A stretch of 64,000 nt of DNA from Serripes groenlandicus. Lineage: Eukaryota; Mollusca; Bivalvia; Cardiida; Cardiidae. Each line of letters begins with the position of its first letter. Within the stretch, counting starts at the first letter, position 1. The position numbers and the translations under genes are program-made. A model generated the notes under the pieces. The model ran no database searches. It was not told where the DNA came from and saw only the letters and a list, made by a program, of their open reading frames with translations. Below are positions 30,540 through 40,902 of this stretch, piece after piece. The stretch spans positions 26,249,545 through 26,313,544 of the forward strand of contig JASEVX010000010.1 of NCBI GenBank assembly GCA_031761405.1. Reading direction: 5' to 3'.

Positions 30540-30665
30540 TTCTCCTTTTGCCACAATGTTTTCCACTTTTAGTCATAGGTTATCCATTCAATTATAGAGA
30601 TTTTCTTATTTTTGACAAAATATGTTCAAAATAGTCTGCTGCAGAATTGTCATGTGAGGGAAAGG
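30540..30665 (+). mobile_element. M1 MITE, left half lost
   Basis: Starts at CTCCTTTTGCCACAATG and ends GTGAGGGAAAGG. Confidence 0.8.
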
Positions 30666-31159
30666 AGAAGACTTTGAAAACATACCCCCGAAAAGTTGGA
30701 AACTCCCTTTCAATGAAAGTACAATAATGGAATAGAGTTGAAAACATGGTGACAAAAGGAAAAATTGCTCGTTTTGAGCAATTTCTTCTTTTGTCGCCGC
30801 CGAGCCCTGGTAGCTCAGTCGGTAGCGACGTGGGCTGTTAATCCAAGGGTTGTGAGTTCGAATCCCGGCTCGGCCAACTTTCTTTCTGACGATTGACAAA
30901 AGCCAATGCGACATGCGTCATTCGTCTTCCACCAATGGGCTAAGTCTATGTGGAAAAGGAGCCAGTTGCTTGGGAAGATTATTGTGTGGTGTACTGGTGT
31001 GAGAAAACCAGGAAATGCATGAGTAGATGAACTGGCCGCCGTGATATAACTGAGAAATTGTTAAAAACGGCATTAAACCCCAATCAATCTTTTGTCGCCA
31101 TGTTTTTAAAAATCTGATGCAGAGGCGTCAGAAAACGTCTATATGAGGGAAAGGGTTAA
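30666..31159 (-). mobile_element. M1 MITE split by SINE A
   Basis: 30666-30798 ends in TTCTTCTTTTGTCGCC; 31089-31159 resumes with CTTTTGTCGCCATGTTTTT and ends AGGGAAAGGGTTAA. Confidence 0.9.
30799..31088 (+). mobile_element. SINE A, complete, tRNA-Asn-like head
   Basis: The first 75 bases fold as a tRNA: acceptor arms GCCGAGC and GCTCGGC pair perfectly, box A TAGCTCAGTCGGTAGCGA, anticodon loop CTGTTAA (GTT, Asn), box B GAGTTCGAATCCC. Body GGAGCCAGTTGCTTGG, tail GGCATTAAACCCCAATCAAT. Flanked by an exact 11-bp duplication CTTTTGTCGCC (30788-30798 and 31089-31099), as expected of LINE-driven insertion. Confidence 0.9.
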
Positions 31160-31591
31160 CATTGGGAAGGTATACACTTGTTATAAACATCTGAAAGTTT
31201 TCAACAAGTTCAGATGAAAACTTATAAAACTTTGAGACAGTTATCAATTCTACTTGGCACCAGTAAAGGTTCATGCAGTCATGGATAATTGATCGTTTGT
31301 ATACGCACAACAACTTTTGATGCCGTGTCATCAGATGGATTTTAAAAACATTGTGGGAAAAGGCGGATTTGCAGAAAAACCATCAAATAATCACACCATG
31401 ATTTCAACTCTTTGTCAAAATCACACTTCCACTTTGTTCCCTCTCCAATTTTAACTACCACATATTTGATCTCCTTTTTTAATCCCATTAAACTTGATTG
31501 ACAGGAATTGTTAGAAGCTTTATTGTATAACACATTATATCATTAAACGTTTTGATTATCAAATTGTCCACCACTTGGTCTTTATCAAGAT
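31160..31591. other. No feature recognised
   Basis: AT-rich; a minus frame at 31342-31533 is open but lacks convincing signals. Confidence 0.35.
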
Positions 31592-31815
31592 TTAACCCTT
31601 TCCCACATATAGCAAATCTGCAGCAAACAACTTTGAAGACCTTTGTTAAAATCTATGGAAAATCTATATAAGGTATAGTTACTGAAAAAAAAATAAAACA
31701 TTGTGGCAAAGGGAGAAATTGCTCGTTTAGAGCAATTTCTCCTTTTGCCACAATGTTTTCAAAAGTTGTCTACTGCAGATGCCTCAAAATACGTCTATAG
31801 GTGGGAAAGGGTTAA
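31592..31815 (-). mobile_element. M1 MITE, full length
   Basis: TTAA on both sides, ACATA-type; loop GTTTAG. Confidence 0.9.
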
Positions 31816-31866
31816 AACAAAAAGACAGAAATTTAAGTCCAGTCCATTCTGTTGAAAAGAGATCAA

Positions 31867-31952
31867 ATTGTTATGAGGAGACTTCGTCAGGACATCGTGA
31901 CATCTTTTGGAAATGACGTCACGATGTCCTGACGACGTGACCTCATAACAAT
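31867..31952. repeat. Long hairpin, probable unclassified MITE
   Basis: Arms of about 37-40 bp (ATTGTTATGAGG ... GTCAGGACATCGTGACATC and complement) around a short loop near 31905-31911. CpG-rich (GACGTCACG, CTGACGACG), unlike its surroundings. No other copy in the window. Confidence 0.75.
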
Positions 31953-32165
31953 CTTAAATTTCCTTTCTTTTTTTTTAAAATCTTCATAATGGTCGAATAT
32001 CTGATAATTAAAGAGTTTTAATGATATAAAGTGTTTTACTGATATTCTTCCCTTTGGAAGACCTAATATACATAGACTTTATTGTACTATATAGTTTTCA
32101 ATTTTTTCAACATTTGACACAGGTTGCACAAATTGTTCCGAAGATGAATTTACACAAGATCAGCA

Positions 32166-32368
32166 TGACACCTCTTCATCAGACGACTGTTAAAAACATT
32201 GTGACAAAAGGGGATACTGCTTGCAATGAGCAATATCTCCTTTTGCCACAAATTGTCTTCAAATACATTAAAAAAAGTTATCGTTCATTTGTAGAGATTT
32301 TCAAATTTTTTACTAAATGTTTTCAAAGTCGTCTGCTGCTGATTTAATGTATGTGGAAAAGGGTTTAA
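32166..32368 (+). mobile_element. M1 MITE, left end lost
   Basis: From CTCTTCATCAGACGACTG to ATGTGGAAAAGGGTTTAA; hairpin loop TGCAAT. Confidence 0.75.
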
Positions 32369-32391
32369 TTAATCTTTTGTTCAGAAATTGT

Positions 32392-32431
32392 GTTTAACCC
32401 TTCCCCACATATAACAAATCTGCAGCAACTT
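32392..32431 (-). mobile_element. M1 left-end fragment
   Basis: TTAACCCTTCCCCACATA ... AAATCTGCAGCA only. Confidence 0.7.
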
Positions 32432-32549
32432 GAATCAAATGCACAGTGAGAGCACCATGGTTTGAATTTTGGAACATTTGGTTCACATGTGGAAAACAAA
32501 TTAGATAATTACCGAAAAATATTTGTGTTTCATTTTTTCTCTATTTAAT

Positions 32550-32778
32550 TTAACCCTTTCCCCAATACGACAATTCTGCAGCAGACGAATTTGAACGTAT
32601 TTTGTCAATCATAGAAAATCTCCATAATTGAATGGATAACCTATGACTAAAAGTGGAAAACATTGTGGCAAAAGGAGAAATTGCACGTTTTGTGCAATTT
32701 CTTCTTTTGTCACTATGTTTTTAAAAAGCCGTCTGCTACAGAGGCGTCCGAAAGCGTTTATATGAGGGAAAGGGTTAA
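32550..32778 (-). mobile_element. M1 MITE, full length
   Basis: TTAA on both sides; hairpin TTGCACGTTTTGTGCAA. Confidence 0.95.
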
Positions 32779-32985
32779 TACTTTGAATTGGATTACCTGC
32801 TAAATAGATTGAATGCATAATAACAAAAGTTAATTGGGTTTTGGCTTTATTTATATTGTTAAATAAATACATGGGGCATTATGAGATTAACAGTTTAATC
32901 TCAACTTGGCGATCTTTATACTATGAATTGACCCAAATTTTTGATTCTGACTGAAAACAAGAGGGCAAAGACTGCGCTAAATTGC

Positions 32986-33213
32986 TTAACCCTTTCCCAC
33001 ACACAACAAATCTGCAGCAGACGACTTTGAACATTTTTAGACTAAAAATGAGAATATCCTTGTAAATGAAAATATAATTGATGCAAGAAGTTGAAAACAT
33101 TGTGACAAAAGGTGAAATTGCTCATCATGAGCAATTTCTCCTTTTGTCACGGTGTTTTCAAAAGTTGTCTGCTGCAGAGGTATCAGAATGCATCTGTAGG
33201 TGGAAAAGGGTTA
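32986..33213 (-). mobile_element. M1 MITE, full length
   Basis: TTAA left, TTAC right; loop ATCATG; AGGTGGAAAAGGG end. Confidence 0.9.
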
Positions 33214-33399
33214 CTTATACCTTTCACTTTTGTAAGAGAATGAATAAGTTGGGTTATACGGCACTGCAACACAAAGAGGTCATTTAGGACCGGAGTGAGA
33301 AATGGAGGTGAGCAAAAAATTACAATAACGAATGAAGATGATTCTATTAAACGAATCCTCGAATCCTCGAGTACCCTATAAATAAGATTAGAGCTTTCA

Positions 33400-33602
33400 T
33401 TAACCCCTTCCCACCTATAGCTAGACGCATACTGACGCATCTGCAGCAGACAACTAGTGAAAACATCGTGACAAAAGAAGAAATTGTTCAAAACAAGCAA
33501 ATTATCAGTAATTATACCTACAATTATAGAGATTTTCCATATTTTTAGCAGACTTTTTTAAAGTCGTCTGCTGCAGATTTGCTCTATGTGGGAAAGTGTT
33601 AA
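33400..33602 (+). mobile_element. M1 MITE, internally deleted
   Basis: TTAA on both sides; from the hairpin (GTTCAAAACAAGCAA) it jumps to ATTATCAGTAATTATACC. Confidence 0.85.
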
Positions 33603-33613
33603 CTGTTGAAGAA

Positions 33614-33645
33614 CATGAAATATGCCCCTTATAAAGAGCTCTGTA
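33614..33645 (-). mobile_element. M2 terminal fragment
   Basis: AAATATGCCCCTTATAAAGAG then CTCTG matches the M2 right end. Confidence 0.5.
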
Positions 33646-33707
33646 GATGTTTCTTCTGAAAACAAATAATTATATGACCCCCACTTTGTACAAACCATTG
33701 TACCTTT

Positions 33708-33932
33708 CATCCTCGGTACCCAGGCTATTCATCAAATATATGATACCCTGGGCAAATTGGCTAGTGAAACTTCGTAAAGCATGAACCATGATTTCCTCCG
33801 TAACTACACATGATTTCCTCCGTAACTACACTGTAATTTCCGTATCGCATGAGGTTTGTGTCATGATTTTTACAACTAATTTGCCAAGGGTATATATTAT
33901 ATATTTTATGAATAGCCTGGGTACCGAGGATG
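33708..33932. mobile_element. M4 MITE with 9-bp target duplication
   Basis: 225 bp, ends CATCCTCGGTACCCAGGCT / AGCCTGGGTACCGAGGATG. Exact flanking repeat TGTACCTTT at 33699-33707 and 33933-33941. Internal GATTTCCTCCGTAACTACAC is tandemly repeated. A 9-bp duplication with long TIRs fits the Mutator superfamily. Confidence 0.9.
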
Positions 33933-33941
33933 TGTACCTTT

Positions 33942-34938
33942 ATACCAGAGTGCTAAATAAGTAGGAGTTAAATTACAAGAGCTCCATAAATTATATGTTT
34001 TAAAATGGTATGGCAATAAGACTCTATTTTATACGATGCAATTCACTTGTATTACTCTTATCAAGTCATTTGTACAGATCTATCAGAACTTTGAATTTGG
34101 AAAACAGTTGTGCATAATGGTAAAGTGTTTTAAGATTTCATGATTGAATCCAATCCAATTCAGAGATCTTATTTTAAGCCATGCCAATCCTTATTCATCA
34201 CAAACAAACAATTAATTGCAAAAAAACTACCCAGTTCTCATGCATCATGATGGCTTTTGTTTGTGATGCAGTGTATTGGACAGAACATATCAATTTTTTT
34301 TGATTGGCTAAAATACTGCATCTAATTTGCATATTGAATATATGAATTGATGAGATTTTCACATTAATGGCGTGAGTACTAGTTACGTCTCCAGGAAGCA
34401 GACATTAAGGGTGTTTGATATAAGCTGAATGCTTGTTTTGCAATCGATGTAAAATAAAAAATAAATCAGACTAAAATTTGAATACTGGACCTGTCCAAAT
34501 CCATAACCAAGTCCATTCTACAAATGTGTGAGCAAAAAGTCTGATGCTTAGTACTGCCTTGTCTGCAGCTTTATTGGTGCCCAAGAAAAAGCCTCAAGGG
34601 GGTAAAATGATCAGATCAGTGTCTACCTCAAGAGCCCGAGATACATGTGGTCAAGGTCATACCAGGGGCTCTAAAAACGATTGTTGCTCAGGGTTGAAGG
34701 GATAGCATTACCACGGATGTGCTGGTGTAAGTATTGAACTAACCATTGGTATTGGTTGAAAATTAATTCGGGAAATTGCCTGATATATAATCATATTACT
34801 GTTGAATGTGGTGTAAAACATAATTTAAACAAATACTACCCCAACTTCATAAAGTACAGCTCTATTGTGAAAAGGAGCTGACAGAGTACTGTGAAGCACA
34901 TAAATCGTTTGATCCACTATACTCCAGTGCACAGCAAC
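33942..34938. other. No gene; SINE C remnant at about 34640-34745
   Basis: AT-rich. The remnant reads CATACCAGGGGCTCTAAAAA ... GCTCAGGGTTGAAGGG ... GTGCTGGTGT in plus orientation. Confidence 0.4.
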
Positions 34939-35165
34939 TTAACCCATTCCGTCATACGACAATTCTGCAGACGACTTTGAACATATTTTGTCAAAACATA
35001 CAATATCTCTATAATTGAATGGATAACCTATGACTAAAAGTGGAAAACATTGTGTCAAAAGGAGGAATTGCTCGTTTTGAGCAATTTCTTCTTTTGTCAC
35101 TATGTTTTCAAAAAGCTGTCTGCTACAAAGGCGTCAGAAAGTGTCTATATGAGGGAAAGGATTAA
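34939..35165 (-). mobile_element. M1 MITE, full length
   Basis: TTAA on both sides; GCAG deleted from the left subterminal repeat; left end CCCATTCCGTCATAC. Confidence 0.9.
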
Positions 35166-35370
35166 GTACATTCACAAAGGTGTTGACGTGCACAAAGGTT
35201 GTTTTACAAACACTCAAGAAGGTGTCATGTCTACCTATTTTTCGAGTACAGTGGACCGAATGATGTATGTATGCCCTTGTTCTCGATCAGTTAATTTTTC
35301 GCTGTAATACTTTACAAAAAACATTAGCCAATGACCAAATAAATATGTACACATTGACAGTAGGAGTATA

Positions 35371-35590
35371 ACCCATTCCCCACATGCAGAAATATCATTT
35401 AGACCTATTTACTGTAGACGATTTTTGAAAATGTTGTTGTAAAAGAACAAATTGGTTTTATCAAAGTTTTCAACCCTATTCTTAAATTGTACTTTCATCT
35501 TGAGAGAGTTTCCATATTCCCCCCCACACACACACATGTTTTCAAATTTATCTGCTGCAGATACTTTTTCCAACGTGGGAAAGGGATAAT
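35371..35590 (+). mobile_element. M1 MITE, degenerate
   Basis: CCCATTCCCCACATGC to GTGGGAAAGGGATAA; hairpin lost; carries a CCCCCCACACACACACA run. Confidence 0.65.
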
Positions 35591-36011
35591 ATAGGTTTCT
35601 TATACTAAAGTAAATATTGAAAGAGAAGAACAGCAAACTACTGTTAAATTGGCTCTGAGGATAACCCTTTACGGAATAGTACTTCTTACTTGCCTAAGTT
35701 ATAATTGTCGAAATTTATTGACCATCGATATGTGAATACATCAATTTGACCACTGCACTCAAAAATAGGTAGATACAGCACCCTTGTTCATACAGATCAT
35801 CAGATATAATCTTAAAATACCATCCTGATATTCGAGTAATTTACATGTAGTTTGGTGTGTATAGTGAAACTGGTTTAAGCAACTATTCACAGAGGTACCA
35901 TATCTATCTTTATTCAAGTGACAACTCTAGATTTGAATCAGTCCCTGAAGTTGATTATAATAATAATATTGGCATTAAATTACTTATCTCTCTTTCTAAA
36001 GTAGCTTTCCA
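35591..36011. other. No feature recognised
   Basis: Plus frame at 35857-36030 is open but without start or splice support. Confidence 0.35.
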
Positions 36012-36105
36012 TGAGCCCTTTCCCACATTCAAAAGCTTTCTGATGCCTTTGCAGCAAACATTTTCGAGAGGAGAAATTGTTCATAAGGCTCAATAATTGC
36101 TCATT
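36012..36105 (+). mobile_element. M1 MITE, left part
   Basis: GCCCTTTCCCACATTC to the hairpin; no right part. Confidence 0.65.
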
Positions 36106-36502
36106 GTATGTCACTTTTAAATGACGATTTCCAGTCTATATATGACCAATTTTTGGCCGAGAAATAAGAAGGGATAAGTTTAAACTGTTGTCCAAATATT
36201 TAGAGTGAAATCATTCAGATCACCCACTTAAAGATCTACAACTACCAGTTGACCATTTTGATTAGACCTTCACTAGCTTTTACTTCTTAGTTCATTCGAT
36301 CATGCCTTATTAGTTTATTCAAACAATATCTTACTTCGATGATGACTTATTAGTTTATTCAAAATATCATAATACTTTACAGGTTCCCGGGTACATGGTA
36401 ATAATAGCATGTACCCCTTGGAAGTCGGAGACCAGGGTTTGATCAGTCATTCCAAAAAATGGTAGTAGTGGCTCCTTCCAAACTTGGAGTCATGATCTTA
36501 CC
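36106..36502. other. No gene; SINE C remnant at 36417-36480
   Basis: The remnant has GGGTTTGATCAGTCATTCC (box B-like) and ATGGTAGTAGTGGCTCC in plus orientation. 36385-36417 holds an inverted GGGTACATG/CATGTACC pair. Confidence 0.45.
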
Positions 36503-36731
36503 TTAACCCTTTCCCTCATACGACAATTCTGCAGTAGACGCCTTGGAACATATTTTGTCAAAAAATAGAAAATCTCTATAATTGAATGGATAACCTATGA
36601 CTAAAAGTGGAAAACATTGTGGCAAAAGAAGAAATTGCTTGTTTTGAGCAATTTTTCTTTTGTCACTATGTTTTCAAAAATCCGTCTGCTGCAGAGGCGT
36701 CCGAAAGCGTCTATAAGAGGGAAAGGGTTCA
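36503..36731 (-). mobile_element. M1 MITE, full length
   Basis: TTAA left, TTCA right; loop GTTTTG. Confidence 0.9.
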
Positions 36732-36759
36732 TCCTCAGTGTTTATATGCGACAATTCCA

Positions 36760-36855
36760 GTTCGTCTTCCAGCATTCGGCCAACAGGCTATGTTTGAATA
36801 GAATCCAGTTGCTTGGAAAAACTTTTGTGTGGAGTACTGGTGTGAGAAAGCCAGA
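36760..36855 (+). mobile_element. SINE A body fragment
   Basis: GTCTTCCAGCATTCGGCC ... CAGTTGCTTGGAAAAAC ... GTGTGAGAAAGCCAG; head and tail absent. Confidence 0.65.
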
Positions 36856-36875
36856 TGACCAGAGGCAAACACATT

Positions 36876-37081
36876 TTAACCCTTTCCCTCATATAGACGC
36901 TTTCTGACGTCTCTGCAGCAGACGGCTTTTTGAAAACATAGTGACGAGCAATTTCTACTTTTGACACAATGTTTTCCGCTTTTAGTCATTTTATCCATTC
37001 ATTTACAGAGATTTTCCTTTTTTTGACAAAATATGTTCAAAGTCGTCTGCTGCAGAATTGTCCTATGAGGGAAAGGGTTAA
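36876..37081 (+). mobile_element. M1 MITE, one hairpin arm deleted
   Basis: TTAA on both sides; ACATAGTGACGAGCAATTTC shows the ascending arm missing. Confidence 0.95.
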
Positions 37082-37277
37082 GGCATATGCTGCAGACATT
37101 TTTTGAAAAAAATAGTGGCAACTGGAGAAATTGCTCATAACAAATAATATCTTGTTTTGCCACAAAATGTTCATATCTTTTTCAATAATTGTTCTTTCAT
37201 TCATACAGATTTTTAATAATTTTCCTGGATGATTTCAAATTCGACTGCTGTAAATTTAGTGTATGTGTGAAAGGGTC
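37082..37277 (+). mobile_element. M1 MITE, degenerate, joined to the previous copy
   Basis: GCTGCAGACATTTTTTG ... GCTCATAACAAATAA ... ATGTGTGAAAGGG. Confidence 0.65.
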
Positions 37278-37394
37278 AAGAAAACACTTCACACTATTAT
37301 TGACATACAAAGGTACTCTAAGACCCTAGAAAACTGAATCAGCACTGTCAACTTTTCAGAATGCTTTTAGCATAATCATGTTTCATATTTTAAG

Positions 37395-37610
37395 CCTTTC
37401 TGTAATACTAACTGTAATATTTAAAGCCTTTCTCTCATTCTAACAACAATAATTAAAGCCTTTCTCTCATACTAACAACAATTATTAAAGCCTTTCTCTC
37501 ATACTTACAACTTTGAATACCTCTGTAGCAGAGATTTTCATAAAATCTTTGTATGGTAAAAGGACATATCACTCAAAACAAGCAATTTCTCCTTTTCTGA
37601 ATTTCAAAAT
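37395..37610 (+). repeat. Tandem-repeated M1 end plus M1 remnant
   Basis: AAAGCCTTTCTCTCATACT and relatives occur about every 36 bp three to four times, then a decayed M1 body (CTCTGTAGCAGAGATTTTC ... CAAAACAAGCAATTTCTCC). Confidence 0.6.
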
Positions 37611-37814
37611 TTAACTTCCATTATTCACAATTTAAAAACAAGTCAATTTTTAAAATGAGCCATTGTCTCATACACTGGCTTAGATGGCATATCAGGTAAA
37701 TGGCCAAGTCCTTCATAACAGCCTAAACTGAATTATACCCCTTTAATTTGAACTTAACCCTTAAAAGCCAATTTATACCTTTTTCAAATGCACAGGCTCA
37801 TTATGTATGAACAA

Positions 37815-38057
37815 TTAACCCTTTCCCTCAAGAGACAATTCTGTACGACAATTCTGTAGCAGATAACTTTGAACATATTTTGTCAAAAAAAAGAAAATCT
37901 CTATAATTGAATGGGAAACCTATGACTTAAAGTAGAAAACATTGTGGCAAAAGGAGAAATTGCTTGTTTTGAGCAATTTCTTCTTTCGTCACTATGTTTT
38001 CAAAAAGCCGTCTGCTGCTGAGGCATCAGAAAGCATCTATATGAGGGAAAGGGTTAA
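37815..38057 (-). mobile_element. M1 MITE with duplicated GACAATTCTGTA
   Basis: TTAA on both sides. The left subterminal piece is repeated (GAGACAATTCTGTACGACAA). Confidence 0.9.
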
Positions 38058-38119
38058 GCCTTTATCTTTGTAAAGGCGAATTTTGAAAACAATGCTTGAT
38101 TGATTGCTTGTTTGGTGTT

Positions 38120-38350
38120 TTAACCCTTTCCCTCATACGACAATTCTGTAGCAGACGACTTTGAACATATTTTGTCAAAAAATAGAAAATCTCTATTATT
38201 GAATGGATAACCTATTACTAAAAGTGGAAAACATTGTGGCAAAAAGGAGAAATTGCTCATGTTGAGCAATTTCTTCTTTTGTCACTATGTTTTCAAAAAG
38301 CCGTCTGCTGCAGAGGCGTCAAAAAGCGTCTATCTGAGGGAAAGGGTTAA
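38120..38350 (-). mobile_element. M1 MITE, full length
   Basis: TTAA on both sides; loop ATGTTG. Confidence 0.95.
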
Positions 38351-38356
38351 GCAACT

Positions 38357-38584
38357 TTCAAAAATATTTCAGTTATATCACAGTGTTTCCTGGGTAAATT
38401 ATCAGTACTACTGATCCATTTATCCTTGTGCCAGTCAATCAGTTGTAATGCTAACCCCGCAACCCTAAGTGCCACCAAGGGCTGTCATTAGTACCAAGTC
38501 TTTGATATGACCTGGCCAGGAATCGAACCCATGACCTCCCACACCAGAGATGAACACTCTAACACTACACCACCAAGGTGGTTG
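38357..38584 (-). mobile_element. SINE C, complete
   Basis: Tail complement TTTCAGTTATATCACAG, box B complement GGAATCGAACCCATGACC, head complement CTAACACTACACCACCAAGG. Confidence 0.8.
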
Positions 38585-38810
38585 AAAGCTTGGCACAAGA
38601 AGGAGAAATTTCTTACATTGCTTATAGCAGAGTAATAAGCAAAGGAATCAGAGCAGTCATTGTAGTGAGATCTGGGGTATTTCACAATTCCTAATTTGGA
38701 TCTTTCATCTTCACAAAACCCTGAAGGTCAATTTTCGTTTGACATGGCTCATATATATTGGAACCTGTATATAAAGACCACCCATGGGAAGACATCAATC
38801 TGGTTCACAC

Positions 38811-38918
38811 ACAAGGTCGTTATTTGCAGGGTCATTTATTTAGAAATCTGGTCTTTGTTCACACGAGGTCGTTATTTGCAGGGTCATTTATTCAGAAATT
38901 GAGTCAATGGGAAACTAA
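38811..38918. repeat. 52-bp tandem duplication
   Basis: GGTCGTTATTTGCAGGGTCA begins at 38815 and 38867 with near-identical followers. Part of a dispersed repeat also seen near 3190-3250. Confidence 0.8.
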
Positions 38919-38998
38919 ACATATGATTGCTATAGACAGGGAATTGCTCTTCCAAGGTGGCACAGGTATATTTGAGTATATTTCCATGTAAAATTAAA

Positions 38999-39281
38999 CT
39001 AGAATTATCACTGAAGATGATAAATACCCCCTAAACAGCACCTTGACTTACACCATAACTTAATAAGTAAAGGGACCATAAGTCTGTAAAATAACATGTA
39101 ATTGTAACCCCTTTAGGATATGCACATCTCCTCTTGGTATAGAAGCTTCATGTACAATTTTATTGAATTCCACCCAGTGGTTTGTAAGAAATAGACCGAA
39201 CAAAAAATGGTTTCCGGCCAACAGACAGACAGCCCAACACAGTGACTCCTATATACCCCATCTTCTTCAAAGGGGGTATAA
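38999..39281 (+). mobile_element. Helitron-like element, single core unit
   Basis: CTAGAATTATCACTGAAG start, ends CCCAACACAGTGACTCC ... AGGGGGTATAA. Flanks read AAA | T. Holds one copy of the same 156-bp unit found in 9474-10066. Confidence 0.85.
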
Positions 39282-39764
39282 TTATTTAAAAATATTCAAT
39301 ATGCTTGGGTTGAAAGTACATTGAGGGGTAAACTATAAAAAATTATCAGTAGGAGAAATCGTTAGGTAGTTCGGACAATTTTCATATTTGGGATGATCTA
39401 TAAGACTTAAATTGTATATGCATTATTATGTGAATTGGTTGATGTCATGATGGTTGCAGAGATTGGAGCACGATATTTCATTTCATATGCAAAATACTAC
39501 AATTTACCAGCTTTTGACATTTAATCCCTATTTTAAATGTTTGGGGAAAGTGATATGCAAAAGAGTATCAAGTCCTATCCAGCTAATTTCTCCTTTTGCC
39601 ACAATGGTTTCAAAAGTGACTTGCCCAGACTTGCGCAGATGGATCAAATGCATTTACAGGATTAATTTAAACCATTTTTCCCTTATATAAGGCGCTTTCC
39701 TGGTATGTTCATTGTTGAGGGCCATAGGGAAGATTAGTATTACTAACTGTGTAACCCTCTTTAA
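39282..39764. other. No gene; one M1 scrap
   Basis: 39588-39670 carries TTTCTCCTTTTGCCACAATGG and AGATGGATCAAATGC, a worn M1 right half. Confidence 0.45.
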
Positions 39765-39921
39765 ATAAATAGAGAATAATAGGTTGGTGCCGTGGATTGA
39801 GAAAGTTTATCTGGCAAGGCGGAGTAATTTATCGGGTGAGCCGAAGGCGAATCCGTTAAATTACGGTGCTGAGCCAGATAAACTTTCTCAATCCACGGCA
39901 CCAACCTATTATTCTATTTAT
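39765..39921. repeat. Long inverted repeat (arms about 50 bp)
   Basis: AATAATAGGTTGGTGCCGTG ... AAAGTTTATCTGGC and its complement surround a GC-rich loop that has its own GTAATTTA/TAAATTAC pair. Probably a hairpin MITE; no second copy in the window. Confidence 0.8.
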
Positions 39922-40334
39922 CCTGTTGCATTTATTTTTTATTTTTATGGCAGCTTTAAAAATATGTAACTTACTGAATTGCATCCCTTTCATTGTGACG
40001 TCATGTTTTATAAATAAACAGCGGCCAATCGTGATTGATGGGCGGAAAGAAATAGTTCTCAAATTTCTAACATAATACAACACAAAAAACCGCTATCTTC
40101 ATGAATGTTGTATTCACAAATGAGAAATTTATCGACGTTATTTGCTGTTTTTATCGATTGAAGTTGGAATTTACAGCGACGCTTGCTAAAAAAAAGTAGT
40201 CCCGGCTAGCAGGTGCCCGCCAGTTTATCACGTGATCAACTGACGTATATCAAAATAAATATACGGCACACTGTTATCGGGTCGAAATTGCTACACGTGA
40301 CAGGATAAAGTATATTATTATTATCATTATTATT
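39922..40334. other. Unclassified; possible rest of the 39765 element
   Basis: On the minus strand there are an inverted CCAAT (GATTGGCC), TTTATAAAAC and TGACGTCA (CRE-like) between 39998 and 40040. TATCCTGT (39919) and ACAGGATA (40299) could be outer inverted ends. Confidence 0.35.
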
Positions 40335-40336
40335 TG

Positions 40337-40520
40337 TACTACTGGTCCATTTATCCTGACACCAGCCAGTCAGTTGCAATGCTAACCCTGCAACCCAGAG
40401 CGCCAAGGAGGGCAGCCATCACTACCATATTTTAACCTCTTTGGTATGACCCGGTTGGGGATCAAACCCACAAGTCTCCACACCCGAGAGACGCTCTACC
40501 ACTACACCACCAAGGCGGTC
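40337..40520 (-). mobile_element. SINE C
   Basis: ACTACTGGTCCATTTATCC to GCTCTACCACTACACCACC; box B complement GGGGATCAAACCCACAAG. Confidence 0.8.
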
Positions 40521-40532
40521 AGAGGGAAAGAC

Positions 40533-40762
40533 TTAACCCTTTCCCTCATATAGATGATTTCTGACGCATCCGCCTCTGCAGCAGACGGCTTTTTGAAAAC
40601 AAAGTGACAAAAGAAGAAATTGCTCAAAACGAGCAATTTCTCCTTTTTGCCAAAATGTTTTCCACTTTTAGTCATAGGTTATCCATTCAATTATAGAGAT
40701 TTTTTGACAAAATATGTTCAAAGTCGTCTGCTGCAGAATTTTCGTATGAGGGAAAGACTTAA
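40533..40762 (+). mobile_element. M1 MITE, full length
   Basis: TTAA on both sides, right end GAGGGAAAGAC. CATCCGC is inserted in the left subterminal region. It lies 34 bp below the exon at 40796. Confidence 0.9.
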
Positions 40763-40795
40763 TATATGTAGTCACAAGAAACACATAATACTTAC

Positions 40796-40902
40796 ATCCT
40801 CAAGCCAGTATGATATGATGACGACCACCTGTAGTTAGATGACACAACCTTTACTGAACTAACGGAGTTCGATCTTGGCGTGGGTTGTGATTCTCCCATC
40901 AT
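40796..40902 (-). CDS. Alternative first exon candidate (Ser/Thr-rich N-terminus)
   Basis: Minus-strand ATGATG at 40902-40897. 35 codons begin MMGESQPTPRSNSVSSVKVV and continue SSNYRWSSSYHTGLR, ending AT followed by GTAAGT, a near-perfect donor in phase 2 (AT+G gives Met at the junction). The composition (Ser, Asn, Tyr, Arg) resembles the exon at 13677-13813; both contain SVS and SNY words. No repeat covers it. An M1 copy lies just inside the downstream intron. Family not recognised. Confidence 0.6.

Noticed and set aside
30799..30876. tRNA-Asn gene
   Set aside because: It folds well but is the head of a SINE with a body, tail and target duplication, so annotated as SINE A.
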